Shown in pieces: positions 1-10,416 of a DNA stretch of 64,000 bases. The DNA is from Stakelama flava (GTDB lineage Bacteria > Pseudomonadota > Alphaproteobacteria > Sphingomonadales > Sphingomonadaceae), in contig NZ_JAHWZX010000008.1 in NCBI RefSeq assembly GCF_019351405.1, positions 62,001 through 126,000 on the forward strand, given 5' to 3'. Position 1 is the first letter of the stretch. Each line of letters begins with the position of its first letter. The translations under genes were made by a program, and so were the position numbers. The notes under the pieces were generated by a model. It was given only the letters and a program-made list of their open reading frames with translations, had not been told where the DNA came from and did no database searches.

Positions 1-2373
1 ACGAAGCAGGTGGAAATAATTTGCCGGGGTGGTGCAGTTCGCGACCTGCATATTGTCCTGTGCGCACAATTGCAGATAGCGTTCGAGCCGCGCCGAACTG
101 TGTTCCGGTCCCTGCCCTTCATACCCGTGCGGCAACAGCATCACCAGGCCATTGGCGCGAAGCCATTTCGCCTCGCCGCTCGCGATGAACTGGTCGATCA
201 TAATCTGCGCGCCGTTCGCGAAATCGCCGAACTGCGCTTCCCACAGCACCAGCGTTTTGGGGTCAGCAAGCGCATAGCCATATTCGAAGCCGAGCACGCC
301 ATATTCGGACAACGGGCTGTCGAGCACTTCGAACCGGCCATGTTCGATTCCGTCGAGCGGGATATAGCCATGCCCGTCCTTCTGATCGACCCAGACGGCG
401 TGCCGCTGGCTGAACGTGCCGCGCCCCGAATCCTGGCCCGACAGTCGGACGCCATAGCCCTCCGACAGCAGTGATCCGAATGCCAGCGCCTCACCGGTCG
501 CCCAGTCGAACCCTTCGCCGGTTTCGAACATCTTGCGCTTGGCATCGATGATCCGGCGAAGCGTCTTGTGCATCTCCAGATCGTCGGGAACGCGGGTCAG
601 CGTGCGGCCGAGCGAATCAAACAGCTTCCGGTCCAGCCCCGAATCGACACTGCGCCGCCCGCTTTCGGCATCGGCAGGAACCGACAGTCCCGACCAGCGG
701 CCGGCGAACCAGTCCGCCTTGTTCGGCTTATAGCTTTCGCCCGCCTCGAACTCGCCTTCGAGAAGCGTGGTGAACTGGTCCACCTTCTCGCCGACGAAAT
801 CGCCGTCGATCACACCTTCTTCGGTCAGGCGCTTTCCATAGATTTCGCTGACCGGCGGATGCTTTCTGATCTCCGAATACATCAGCGGCTGGGTGAAGCT
901 CGGCTCGTCGCCTTCATTGTGACCGAAGCGGCGATAGCACCACATGTCGATCACGATGTCGCGCTTGAAACGCTGACGGAATTCCATCGCCATCTTGCAG
1001 GCGAAGGTGACGGCTTCGGGATCGTCGCCATTCACATGGAAAATCGGTGCCTGAACCCCCTTCGCCACGTCGGAAGGGTAAGGCGAGGAGCGCGCGAATT
1101 GCGGACTCGTAGTGAAACCGATCTGGTTGTTGATGACGAAATGGACGCAGCCGCCGGTATTATAGCCGCGAATCCCCGAAAAGCCGAGGCATTCCCACAC
1201 GATCCCCTGCCCCGCAAAGGCCGCGTCGCCGTGGATCAGAACGGGCAGCACCTCCTCATGTTCGGCCAGATCGTCGCGATAGGTCTGGATCGCGCGGGTC
1301 TTGCCGAGGACGACCGGATCGACCGCTTCAAGGTGCGAAGGGTTGGCGACCAGCGACATATGCACATTGATGCCGTCGAATTCGCGGTCGGTGCTGGTGC
1401 CGAGATGGTATTTCACATCGCCCGAACCACCGACATCCTCCGGATTGGCCGAACCGCCCGAAAATTCGTGGAAGATCACGCGGAACGGCTTCGCCATCAC
1501 ATTGGCGAGGACGTTCAGCCGGCCGCGATGCGCCATGCCGTAGACGATTTCGCGTACGCCGTACTGACCGCCATATTTGATGACCGCTTCGAGCGCGGGA
1601 ATCATCGATTCGCCGCCGTCCAAGCCGAACCGCTTGGTGCCGACATATTTGCGGCCGAGAAATTTTTCCCACTGCTCGGCTTCGATCACCTTGCCCAGAA
1701 TCGCCTTCTTGCCGGTCTCGGTAAATTCGATCGCCTTGTCCTTGCCCTCCATGCGTTCCTGGAGGAAGCGGCGCTCATCGACATCGGCGATGTGCATATA
1801 TTCAAGGCCGACATTGCCGCAGTAATTGGCGCGCAGGATATCGACCATCTCCCGAACGGTCGCGGTTTCCAGCCCCAGCGCGCCACCCAGATAGACGGGC
1901 TTGTCGATCTCGCTGTCAGGAAAGCCGTGATATTCGGTGCGCAGATCCTCGGGCATTTCGGACTGGTGCGCGCCCAGCGGGTCGAGATTGGCGGCAAGGT
2001 GACCGCGCACGCGATAGGTGCGGATCAGCATCATCGCGCGGATCGAATCGCCCGCGGCCTTTGCCACGTCGTCGGTGTTCGGCGCGGCGCCTGCCACTTG
2101 CCTGGCGGCGGCCTTGCTCGGCTTGGCGGCAACCGGCTGCGCTTCCATCTGGGTGGGATCGAGCGCGGCGGTCAGCGAATCGGTATCCTTTGGCGGCCAA
2201 TTCGGATTGGCCCAGCTCGGCCCGCTGACGGCATTTTCCAGCCCGTCGAACCATTCGCGCCAGCCCGATTCGACCGATCCGGGATCAGCCTTGTACTTGC
2301 GGTACAGCGTCTCGACGAAAGCGGGGCTCACCCCGCCGGCGATTTCCGAAAAATCCAGGCCTTCGTAACCCAT
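1..2373 (-). CDS. sucA: 2-oxoglutarate dehydrogenase E1 component (3' part cut off by window edge)
   Basis: This is the thiamine-diphosphate E1 subunit that decarboxylates 2-oxoglutarate in the TCA cycle and passes the succinyl group to the E2 lipoyl domain. Reading the minus strand from the ATG at 2373 gives 791 uninterrupted codons that run off the window. The N-terminus is MGYEGLDFSEIAGG. Family landmarks follow in order: RTYRVRGHLAANLDPLG, the MAHRGRLNVL segment, the cofactor-binding GDAAFAGQGIVWE region, NNQIGFTT, and late HGYEGQGPEHSSARLER. Full-length members have about 940 residues, so roughly 150 C-terminal residues lie outside. The gene follows sucD after a 99-bp gap that holds an inverted repeat. 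A long open frame on the opposite strand is a mirror of its codon bias. Confidence 0.96.
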   Translation of the reverse strand, partial: MGYEGLDFSEIAGGVSPAFVETLYRKYKADPGSVESGWREWFDGLENAVSGPSWANPNWPPKDTDSLTAALDPTQMEAQPVAAKPSKAAARQVAGAAPNTDDVAKAAGDSIRAMMLIRTYRVRGHLAANLDPLGAHQSEMPEDLRTEYHGFPDSEIDKPVYLGGALGLETATVREMVDILRANYCGNVGLEYMHIADVDERRFLQERMEGKDKAIEFTETGKKAILGKVIEAEQWEKFLGRKYVGTKRFGLDGGESMIPALEAVIKYGGQYGVREIVYGMAHRGRLNVLANVMAKPFRVIFHEFSGGSANPEDVGGSGDVKYHLGTSTDREFDGINVHMSLVANPSHLEAVDPVVLGKTRAIQTYRDDLAEHEEVLPVLIHGDAAFAGQGIVWECLGFSGIRGYNTGGCVHFVINNQIGFTTSPQFARSSPYPSDVAKGVQAPIFHVNGDDPEAVTFACKMAMEFRQRFKRDIVIDMWCYRRFGHNEGDEPSFTQPLMYSEIRKHPPVSEIYGKRLTEEGVIDGDFVGEKVDQFTTLLEGEFEAGESYKPNKADWFAGRWSGLSVPADAESGRRSVDSGLDRKLFDSLGRTLTRVPDDLEMHKTLRRIIDAKRKMFETGEGFDWATGEALAFGSLLSEGYGVRLSGQDSGRGTFSQRHAVWVDQKDGHGYIPLDGIEHGRFEVLDSPLSEYGVLGFEYGYALADPKTLVLWEAQFGDFANGAQIMIDQFIASGEAKWLRANGLVMLLPHGYEGQGPEHSSARLERYLQLCAQDNMQVANCTTPANYFHLLR

Positions 2374-2390
2374 GGCCTTCACTCCATCGC

Positions 2391-2462
2391 CCCGGCGGAG
2401 GCCGGAGCCGTTAGAATCGTCGGCGCGTCCCTTGCGGGCGGGCGGTCCCGGCCTCCGCCGGG
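2391..2462. repeat. REP-like inverted repeat between sucD and sucA
   Basis: A perfect 15-bp inverted repeat (CCCGGCGGAGGCCGG at 2391-2405, complement at 2448-2462) flanks a 42-bp centre. If the outer bases are included, the arms match at 20 of 23 positions. It fills nearly all of the sucD-sucA gap. The CCGGCGGAGGCCGGGA pattern resembles short palindromes dispersed between genes in GC-rich alphaproteobacteria, though I see no second clear copy in this window. In RNA it would form a stem between two TCA-cycle cistrons and could affect transcript stability or relative expression. Confidence 0.7.
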
Positions 2463-2472
2463 ACGACGCGCT

Positions 2473-3357
2473 TTACCCCTTCAATACGTCGACCAGCGTT
2501 TCACCGAGCAGCGACGGCGAAGGCGAGACGCGGATGCCCGCTTCCTCCATCGCCGCGATCTTGTCCTCGGCGCCGCCCTGGCCGCCCGAAACGATCGCGC
2601 CGGCATGGCCCATGCGCCGTCCCGGAGGTGCGGTGCGTCCCGCGATGAAGCCGACCATCGGCTTCTTGCGGCCCCTTTTTGCCTCGTCCTTCAGGAACTG
2701 CGCGGCTTCTTCTTCCGCGCTGCCGCCGATTTCGCCGATCATGATGATCGATTCGGTCGCGTCGTCGGCGAGGAAGAGTTCGAGGACGTCGATGAAGTTG
2801 GTGCCGTTGACCGGATCGCCGCCAATGCCGACCGCGGTCGTCTGACCCAGCCCCGCATTGGTCGTCTGGAACACCGCCTCATAGGTCAGCGTGCCCGAGC
2901 GCGACACAACGCCTACCGAGCCCTTGGAAAAGATGCTGCCGGGCATGATGCCGATCTTGCATTCGCCGGGAGTCAACACGCCGGGGCAGTTCGGGCCGAT
3001 CAGCCGCGATTTCGATCCCGAAAGCGCGCGCTTCACCTTCACCATATCGAGCACCGGAATGCCCTCGGTGATGCACACGATCAACGGGATTTCGGCGTCG
3101 ATGGCCTCAAGGATAGAATCGCCGGCGAAGGGCGGCGGAACATAAATGACGCTCGCATCGGCGCCGGTTTTTTCCTTCGCTTCCGCCACGGTGTCGAACA
3201 CCGGCAGGTCGAGATGCGTCGTCCCGCCCTTGCCGGGGGTGACGCCGCCAACCATCTGCGTGCCGTATTCAAGCGCCGCCTTGGTATGGAAGCTGCCGGT
3301 CTCACCCGTCATGCCCTGGGTGATGACCTTGGTATTCTTGTCGACGAGGATGCTCAT
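2473..3357 (-). CDS. sucD: Succinate-CoA ligase, ADP-forming, alpha subunit
   Basis: SucD makes the phosphohistidine intermediate and binds CoA while succinyl-CoA is converted to succinate with ATP formation. The 294-residue product is full length. It opens with [19 protein letters not shown], a Rossmann CoA-binding domain, and contains [16 protein letters not shown], the SRSGTLTYE loop, [10 protein letters not shown] and the active-site GHAGAI histidine near residue 247. It lies in the mdh cluster between an exported protein of unknown function and sucA. The beta subunit gene sucC, often the immediate upstream neighbour, is not here and must be elsewhere. A 23-bp gap separates it from the gene upstream, so it is probably co-transcribed. 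Confidence 0.97.
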   Translation of the reverse strand: MSILVDKNTKVITQGMTGETGSFHTKAALEYGTQMVGGVTPGKGGTTHLDLPVFDTVAEAKEKTGADASVIYVPPPFAGDSILEAIDAEIPLIVCITEGIPVLDMVKVKRALSGSKSRLIGPNCPGVLTPGECKIGIMPGSIFSKGSVGVVSRSGTLTYEAVFQTTNAGLGQTTAVGIGGDPVNGTNFIDVLELFLADDATESIIMIGEIGGSAEEEAAQFLKDEAKRGRKKPMVGFIAGRTAPPGRRMGHAGAIVSGGQGGAEDKIAAMEEAGIRVSPSPSLLGETLVDVLKG

Positions 3358-3380
3358 CTGGTCCGAAACCTTCCGATTAT

Positions 3381-4957
<1,577 letters not shown>

Positions 4958-5031
4958 TTAACGTGTTTCTTTGCAATTAGTTCGCAGTTGCAATAGACAG
5001 TGCGGTCTTGCCACATGCGACGGAAAACACC

Positions 5032-6153
5032 TCACTCCGCCTTTTGGTTTCCATGCCCCTGGGCAAGATATTCCTCAGACCGCATTTCGTTCAACCGGCT
5101 GACGGTGCGTTCGAATTCGAACCGCCCATCGCCTTCGCGGTACAATTCTTCCGGCATCGCATCGGCCGCGGCGAGCAATTTCACCTTATGTTCGTACAAC
5201 GCGTCGATCAGCGTGACGAAGCGCGCGGCCTCGTTGCGGTTTTCCGGCCCCAGCTTCGGGATGCCGACGATGATGACGGTGTGGAAGCGTCGTGCGATGG
5301 CGAGGTAATCGGGCGATCCGCGCGCTTCGCCGCAAAGCCGTTTGAAGCTGAACACCGCAACGCCCTTCAGGCATTTGGGCACATGCATTTCGCGCGCGCC
5401 ACCGATTGCGAGTTCGCAGGTCGGAACATGCGCCCTATCCTCGACCGGATAGTCGGTCAGGCGGAAAAATGCGTTCGACAGTTCCTCGGTCGCCTTCGCC
5501 CCGTTCGGCACCAGCCAGGTGTCCATCCGCCCCAGCCGATCGAGCCTGTAATCGACCGGGCCATTGAGCGGCAGCACATCCAGTCGCTCGGCCAGAAGAT
5601 CGATGAACGGCAGGAACAGCGACCGGTTGAGACCATCCTTGTATAAGTCCTTCGGCGGCCGGTTCGACGTGGTCACCACGGTCAGGCCGTGCGTCATCAT
5701 GCGGGTGAACAGACGCGACAGCACCGCGGCATCGGCAGTGTTGTTGATCACCATTTCGTCAAAGGCGAGCAATCGCGCCTCGCCCACCATCGCGTCGGCG
5801 ACGGGAAGGATGGGGTCGCCCGCCTCCTTCTTGCGCTCCTGCGCCAGCCGTTCATGCACTTCGAGCATGAATTCATGGAAATGCACCCGGCGTTTGCGCC
5901 GAATATCGAGATTGTCGAAGAACAGGTCCATCAGCATGGACTTGCCGCGTCCGACCCCGCCCCACAGATAGATTCCCTGCGGCGGGTCGGGCGCCTTGCC
6001 CAGCGCGCGCCACAGGATGCTGCCGCGCTTGGGCACTGCCTCCAGTTCCTGCGCCAGCCGGTCGAGCCGTTCGGCGGCCGCGGCCTGTTCTGCATCGGGT
6101 TTCAACTCGCCCGCCGCCACCAGCGCGCGATACCGCTCCGCAACGCCGCTCAT
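5032..6153 (-). CDS. zapE: AFG1/ZapE family ATPase
   Basis: A 373-residue P-loop ATPase of the AFG1/ZapE group. In E. coli the relative acts at the division septum under stress, and the mitochondrial relative (AFG1/LACE1) is linked to turnover of respiratory-chain subunits. The Walker A motif GGVGRGKS is at about residues 65-72, followed by LFFDNL and RRVHFHEFM, Walker B LLAFDEM, and sensor residues in VVTTSNRPP. The start ATG overlaps the stop of the preceding thioesterase gene (ATGA). With sdhB 11 bp above the thioesterase, zapE forms the tail of the succinate dehydrogenase gene run, which fits a role near respiratory complexes, though that is inference. Confidence 0.93.
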   Translation of the reverse strand: MSGVAERYRALVAAGELKPDAEQAAAAERLDRLAQELEAVPKRGSILWRALGKAPDPPQGIYLWGGVGRGKSMLMDLFFDNLDIRRKRRVHFHEFMLEVHERLAQERKKEAGDPILPVADAMVGEARLLAFDEMVINNTADAAVLSRLFTRMMTHGLTVVTTSNRPPKDLYKDGLNRSLFLPFIDLLAERLDVLPLNGPVDYRLDRLGRMDTWLVPNGAKATEELSNAFFRLTDYPVEDRAHVPTCELAIGGAREMHVPKCLKGVAVFSFKRLCGEARGSPDYLAIARRFHTVIIVGIPKLGPENRNEAARFVTLIDALYEHKVKLLAAADAMPEELYREGDGRFEFERTVSRLNEMRSEEYLAQGHGNQKAE

Positions 6154-6608
6154 TTGCCAGTTACCTTGCGCACCGTGCCCGAAAAATTCGCGACATTGCC
6201 ATGGTCCTGAACGATCAGTCCGCGCAGAAACAGCAACCGCCCGGTTTCGCGAAGCAGCTCAACCCGCGCCTCAATCGGCTCGGCGACGCTTCCGGCCGCC
6301 ATGAACTGCACGGCAACGTCCAGCGTCACCGCGCCGCCATGATGCAGCACGTCGAATCCGCGCGCGGCAGCGAACATCGCGACATCGACAAATGCGAGCA
6401 GTGCGCCGCCATGCAGGTTGTCGGCAAGGTTCGAATGGCGCGTATCGACGGCCATGCGAACCCGCGCGATGTCGCCTTCCACCTTTACCGAAAGCGGACC
6501 GAGCGCATCGTTGAAACGGCCCTTCTGGCCCAGCTCCCAGCGCTTCCATCCCGGATGATCGGGGTCATCCGCATATAGGAACCGCGGCGCGTCCTGACGC
6601 TCGGTCAC
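6150..6608 (-). CDS. Hotdog-fold thioesterase, PaaI-like
   Basis: A 152-residue single hotdog domain. The central helix segment NLHGGALLAFVDVAMF at about residues 62-77 and the following strand AVTLDVAVQFMA are typical of PaaI/acyl-CoA thioesterase proteins, which hydrolyse acyl-CoA esters. The start is a GTG at 6608 with a purine-rich site just upstream, 11 bp after the sdhB stop. The stop overlaps the zapE start. An acyl-CoA thioesterase beside SDH and below sucD might handle acyl-CoA imbalance, but the substrate cannot be read from sequence. Confidence 0.85.
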   Translation of the reverse strand: MTERQDAPRFLYADDPDHPGWKRWELGQKGRFNDALGPLSVKVEGDIARVRMAVDTRHSNLADNLHGGALLAFVDVAMFAAARGFDVLHHGGAVTLDVAVQFMAAGSVAEPIEARVELLRETGRLLFLRGLIVQDHGNVANFSGTVRKVTGK

Positions 6609-6619
6609 TCTCGCCCCGA

Positions 6620-7402
6620 TCAGACGGCGCGTTCGACCATCATCTTCTTGGTTTCGGCGATCGCCTTGGCCGGGTTCAACCCCTTTGGGCAGACATTGGC
6701 GCAGTTCATGATCGTGTGGCAGCGATACAGGCGGAAGGGGTCTTCCAGCTCATCAAGCCGCTCACCGGTCATTTCATCGCGGCTGTCGGCGAGCCAGCGA
6801 TAGGCCTGAAGCAGGATGGCGGGACCCAGAAAGCGGTCCGAATTCCACCAATAGCTGGGGCACGAGGTCGAACAGCAGGCGCACAGGATGCATTCGTACA
6901 GCCCGTCGAGCTGGTTGCGCTGTTCGGGCGATTGCAGCCGTTCCTTGCCAGCGGGCGGCGGCGTCACCGTCTTCAGCCAAGGCTGAATCAAGGCATATTG
7001 CGCGTAGAAATGGGTGAAATCGGGGACCAGGTCCTTGATCACGTCCATATGCGGCAGCGGCGTGATGCGAATCTCGCCCTTGATGTCTTCCATCGCGGTG
7101 GTGCAGGCGAGACCGTTCTTTCCGTCGAGGTTCATCGCGCACGACCCGCAAATGCCCTCACGGCACGAACGGCGGAAGGTCAGCGTCGAATCCTGTTCCG
7201 ATTTGATCTTGATGAGTGCGTCGAGGATCATCGGCCCGCAATCATCCAAATCGACCGCATAGCTGTCGTACCGCGGATTTTCGCCCGAATCGGGATCGTA
7301 GCGATAGATTTTGAACTTCTTCACCCGGCTCGCGCCTTCGGGGGCAGGATATTTGGTGCCCTTTTTGACGACGCTGTTCTTCGGCAGGGTGAATTCGGCC
7401 AT
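6620..7402 (-). CDS. sdhB: Succinate dehydrogenase iron-sulfur subunit
   Basis: SdhB carries electrons from FAD in SdhA to ubiquinone through three Fe-S clusters. With the ATG at 7402 the product has 260 residues ([10 protein letters not shown]), the usual alphaproteobacterial length; the longer frame to 7501 adds non-conserved sequence. [2Fe-2S] ligands are C80, C85, C88 and C100. [4Fe-4S] and [3Fe-4S] ligands lie in [11 protein letters not shown] (171-181) and in C228, C234 and C238. The upstream site GGAACGGA is modest. Unlike compact sdhCDAB operons, sdhB is separated from sdhA by a ClpP-like gene and by two roughly 120-bp gaps that contain hairpins and a terminator. Confidence 0.97.
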   Translation of the reverse strand: MAEFTLPKNSVVKKGTKYPAPEGASRVKKFKIYRYDPDSGENPRYDSYAVDLDDCGPMILDALIKIKSEQDSTLTFRRSCREGICGSCAMNLDGKNGLACTTAMEDIKGEIRITPLPHMDVIKDLVPDFTHFYAQYALIQPWLKTVTPPPAGKERLQSPEQRNQLDGLYECILCACCSTSCPSYWWNSDRFLGPAILLQAYRWLADSRDEMTGERLDELEDPFRLYRCHTIMNCANVCPKGLNPAKAIAETKKMMVERAV

Positions 7403-7428
7403 TGATCCGTTCCGGTTCTTTGATTGCT

Positions 7429-7460
7429 CGCCCGAAATGGGCGCGACCGCAGACGCGGTC
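7429..7460 (-). promoter_or_regulatory. Two tandem hairpins in the sdhB leader
   Basis: In the 117 bp between the ClpP-like gene and sdhB lie two perfect inverted repeats back to back: CGCCC-GAAAT-GGGCG (7429-7443) and GACCGC-AGAC-GCGGTC (7445-7460). A third palindrome, AAGGCGCGCCTT (7507-7518), abuts the ClpP-like stop codon. They could protect the sdhB mRNA 5' end after processing or tune its expression. The stems are seen directly; function is inference. Confidence 0.5.
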
Positions 7461-7519
7461 AACCCGCAGCGGGCGATAGCCCAGCGCGCGCCGTACCGCA
7501 AATGCGAAGGCGCGCCTTT

Positions 7520-8107
7520 TCAGATAACGTCGAGGACCAGTTCCAGGTCGCGCGCCTCATCCGCCTCGATATACCAGTTTTCGGGCGCGCGTTCGCGCAC
7601 CTTTTCGAATGCGATCTTCGATCCGGCGACGAGATCACGAAAACCCTCTTCCTCGATCCGGATCGAATGTTCGATCTCGTGCAGATTGGCTTTCAGCGTG
7701 TCGACACAGCTGCGCAAGGGGCCGGACAGGTTCACCGTTTTCGTGATGAGGCGTTCGTGAATCATGATTCGCGTGCCCTTGGTCAGGAACCGCTTTTCCA
7801 CCGGAAACGCCGCCATGAAGGTCGCGCCGGCCGAATAGACCGCGACCTTGCCCAAAAACAGCGTCTCGCGCCCGGTATAATCGCGCATCAGCCGGACTTC
7901 GTCGCCCATCAACCGCGCGACTTCGGGATCGCCGCCCAGCGTCGATATCGCGACGACGAGCGTGCCCTCATCCGGCGCATTGCCCAGCTGTTCGCGAAAC
8001 GACTGATACATCGCCTGATCCACCGGGCCGGAAAGGTGGACATGCGGATTGGCGAGCAGCGGGTACTGGCTGGCCTTGCTGTCGGGGGCGGTGGTTTCAT
8101 CGTTCAT
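7520..8107 (-). CDS. ClpP-like (peptidase S14-type) protein inside the sdh cluster
   Basis: A 195-residue ClpP/crotonase-fold protein. ISTLGGDPEVARLM resembles the ClpP oxyanion-loop region. Ser92 in YSAGATF and His117 in IMIHERL are 25 residues apart, as in E. coli ClpP (Ser97/His122). The C-terminal ADEARDLELVLDVI matches the ClpP segment that follows the catalytic Asp, but the aligned residue is Asn177, so the triad looks incomplete. There is no ClpP processing propeptide and no signal peptide. It lies between sdhA and sdhB, after a strong terminator. It could be a specialised peptidase, an inactive scaffold for SDH assembly, or a hydrolase with another substrate. Fold assignment is fairly firm; role is unknown. 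Confidence 0.82.
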   Translation of the reverse strand: MNDETTAPDSKASQYPLLANPHVHLSGPVDQAMYQSFREQLGNAPDEGTLVVAISTLGGDPEVARLMGDEVRLMRDYTGRETLFLGKVAVYSAGATFMAAFPVEKRFLTKGTRIMIHERLITKTVNLSGPLRSCVDTLKANLHEIEHSIRIEEEGFRDLVAGSKIAFEKVRERAPENWYIEADEARDLELVLDVI

Positions 8108-8173
8108 GGTGCGCGCAACCGGTATGGGCGGCGTTCGGTTCCCGCGCCCGGCACGCAGCAGAGGTTAAAATGA

Positions 8174-8202
8174 AAAGGGCGGGAGATGCCGCCCCGCCCT
8201 TT
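8174..8202 (-). terminator. Intrinsic terminator after sdhA, inside the sdh cluster
   Basis: On the minus strand a perfect 10-bp stem (AAAGGGCGGG with CCCGCCCTTT, loop of 9) is followed by TCATTTTAA. It starts 27 bp after the sdhA stop codon. This is one of the best-formed intrinsic terminators in the window. It would end or attenuate the sdhCDA transcript before the ClpP-like gene and sdhB. Confidence 0.82.
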
Positions 8203-8229
8203 CCTGTTCTCGATCGCGATGAAACCGTC

Positions 8230-10032
8230 TTAATATACCCGCTTCTTCGGCTTGATATAGTCGATGTCGTCGGTCAGCGTGTAATCGTGGACCGGGCGAT
8301 AATCGATCGTGGTCGCGCCGCCCTTGCCGCCCCAGCCGTCGAACGTGGCGACGGTGTGCTTCATCCAGTTCGCATCGTCGCGATCGGGATAATCCTCATG
8401 CATGTGCGCGCCGCGGCTTTCCTTGCGGTTGGCGGCCGAGCGGATCGTCACCAGCGCCTGACCGATCAGATTGTCGAGTTCGAGCGTTTCGACCAGGTCG
8501 GTGTTCCAGATCAGCGACTTGTCGGTGACGCTGATATCCTCCATCCGCGCATAGACCTTGTCCATATGCTCGATGCCTTCGGCCATCAGTTCTTCGGTGC
8601 GGAACACGGCGCAATGCTTCTGCATCGTCTTCTGCATGTCGATGCGGATGTCCGCGGTGGGCGAACCGCCGCTTGCGTTGCGGAAATGGTCAAGACGGGC
8701 GAGCGCCATTTCCTCCGACCCCTTGGGCAACGGATCGTGCGCCTGACCGGGTTTCAGCGTTTCCTTCAGGCGGATACCCGTGGCGCGGCCGAATACGACC
8801 AGATCGATCAGCGAGTTGGAGCCAAGCCGGTTCGCGCCGTGCACAGACACGCACGCCGCCTCGCCCACGGCGAACAGGCCGGGGACGACGGCTTCGGGGT
8901 CGCCATCCTTCAGATGGACGACCTCGCCATGATAGTTGGTCGGGATGCCGCCCATATTGTAATGGACGGTAGGCACGACGGGCAGCGCCTGCCGCGTCAG
9001 GTCGACGCCGGCGAAAATCTTGCCCGTTTCGGTAATGCCGGGAAGCCGCTGCGCCAGCACCTTGGGATCGATATGATCGAGGTGCAGCCAGATATGATCG
9101 GATTCCTTGCCCACGCCGCGCCCTTCGCGGATTTCCATCGCCATCGACCGCGACACGACATCGCGGCTGGCAAGGTCTTTCGCCGACGGGGCATAGCGCT
9201 CCATGAAACGCTCACCCTCGGAATTGGTGAGATAGCCGCCCTCGCCGCGCGCGCCTTCGGTAATCAGCACGCCAGCGCCGTAAATGCCGGTTGGGTGGAA
9301 CTGGACGAACTCCATATCCTGCAGTTGCAGCCCCGCGCGAAGCACCATGCCGCCGCCATCGCCGGTGCAGGTATGCGCGCTGGTCGCCGACTGGAAGGTG
9401 CGGCCATAGCCGCCGGTCGCAAGCACCACCGAATGCGCGCGGAACCGGTGGATCGATCCGTCCTCCAGGCACAGCGCGATCACGCCGCGGCACCGGCCGT
9501 TTTCCATGATGAGGTCGAGCGCGAAATATTCGACGAAGAAATCGGCGTCGTATTTCAGGCTCTGCTGATACAGCGCATGCAGCATCGCATGGCCGGTGCG
9601 GTCGGCCGCGGCGCAGGTGCGCTGCACCGGCGGGCCTTCGCCCATATTCTGCATATGGCCGCCGAACGGGCGCTGATAGATGGTGCCGTTATCGTTGCGG
9701 CTGAACGGCACGCCCGCATGTTCCAGCTCGTACACCGCCTGCGGCGCTTCGCGGCACAGATATTCGATCGCGTCCTGATCGCCCAGCCAGTCCGATCCCT
9801 TGACGGTATCGTACATGTGCCACGACCAGTGGTCCGGGGTGTTGTTGCCGAGGCTGGCCGCGATGCCGCCCTGCGCGGCGACGGTGTGGCTGCGCGTCGG
9901 AAACACCTTGGTAATGCATGCGGTTTTCAGCCCCGCCTCGGCGATGCCCATCGTCGCGCGAAGGCCCGATCCGCCCGCGCCGACCACCACCGCGTCATAG
10001 CTGTGGTCTATGATCTTGTACGCTTCAGCCAT
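8230..10032 (-). CDS. sdhA: Succinate dehydrogenase flavoprotein subunit
   Basis: SdhA oxidises succinate to fumarate with covalently bound FAD on the cytoplasmic face of complex II. The 600-residue product has the dinucleotide motif [15 protein letters not shown] near the N-terminus, the FAD-linking histidine H49 in [17 protein letters not shown], the active-site region [21 protein letters not shown], and [18 protein letters not shown] near the FAD. The start ATG overlaps the sdhD stop by one base (TAATG). The gene is followed by an intrinsic terminator rather than directly by sdhB. Confidence 0.98.
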   Translation of the reverse strand: MAEAYKIIDHSYDAVVVGAGGSGLRATMGIAEAGLKTACITKVFPTRSHTVAAQGGIAASLGNNTPDHWSWHMYDTVKGSDWLGDQDAIEYLCREAPQAVYELEHAGVPFSRNDNGTIYQRPFGGHMQNMGEGPPVQRTCAAADRTGHAMLHALYQQSLKYDADFFVEYFALDLIMENGRCRGVIALCLEDGSIHRFRAHSVVLATGGYGRTFQSATSAHTCTGDGGGMVLRAGLQLQDMEFVQFHPTGIYGAGVLITEGARGEGGYLTNSEGERFMERYAPSAKDLASRDVVSRSMAMEIREGRGVGKESDHIWLHLDHIDPKVLAQRLPGITETGKIFAGVDLTRQALPVVPTVHYNMGGIPTNYHGEVVHLKDGDPEAVVPGLFAVGEAACVSVHGANRLGSNSLIDLVVFGRATGIRLKETLKPGQAHDPLPKGSEEMALARLDHFRNASGGSPTADIRIDMQKTMQKHCAVFRTEELMAEGIEHMDKVYARMEDISVTDKSLIWNTDLVETLELDNLIGQALVTIRSAANRKESRGAHMHEDYPDRDDANWMKHTVATFDGWGGKGGATTIDYRPVHDYTLTDDIDYIKPKKRVY

Positions 10033-10415
10033 TATGCGGACGCTCCGAAGGCGATTTTGAGGATGGAAAAGACGCCGATCGCGCCGCCGACAAGGATGAA
10101 GGCATTGAGCAGCACCATGAACACGAAATGCTTTTCGTCGTGCAGATAGTCCTCGATCAGCACCTGAAGGCCGAGGCGCGCGTGATAGAAGACGCTGAGC
10201 ACGAGCAGCGCCATCGGAATCGCGACCCAGGCGGACGCCATCCAGTCGTGGACGACGCCATATTCAAGCCCCGGCAACCGCGCGAGCGATACGAAGAACC
10301 ACGTCATCAGGACGAGGTTCGACGCAGCCGTCAGCCGCTGGTGCCACCAGTGATGCGCGCCTTCGCGCGCCGCGCCGAGGCCGCGCACCCGGCCGAGTTC
10401 GGTTCCGTTGCCCAT
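10032..10415 (-). CDS. sdhD: Succinate dehydrogenase hydrophobic membrane anchor subunit
   Basis: A 127-residue anchor with three predicted membrane helices (about 32-48, 62-83 and 98-120). The pattern [13 protein letters not shown] contains H78, a candidate heme ligand, and the Asp-Tyr pair (D89, Y90) found at the ubiquinone site of this family. It starts with ATG at 10415, one base away from the sdhC stop, and its own stop shares a base with the sdhA start. With SdhC it holds heme b and passes electrons to ubiquinone. Confidence 0.93.
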   Translation of the reverse strand: MGNGTELGRVRGLGAAREGAHHWWHQRLTAASNLVLMTWFFVSLARLPGLEYGVVHDWMASAWVAIPMALLVLSVFYHARLGLQVLIEDYLHDEKHFVFMVLLNAFILVGGAIGVFSILKIAFGASA

Positions 10416-10416
10416 G

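Noticed and set aside
8170..10149. A 659-codon plus-strand open frame opposite sdhA
   Set aside because: It starts in the terminator and is antisense to sdhA, with no domain pattern.
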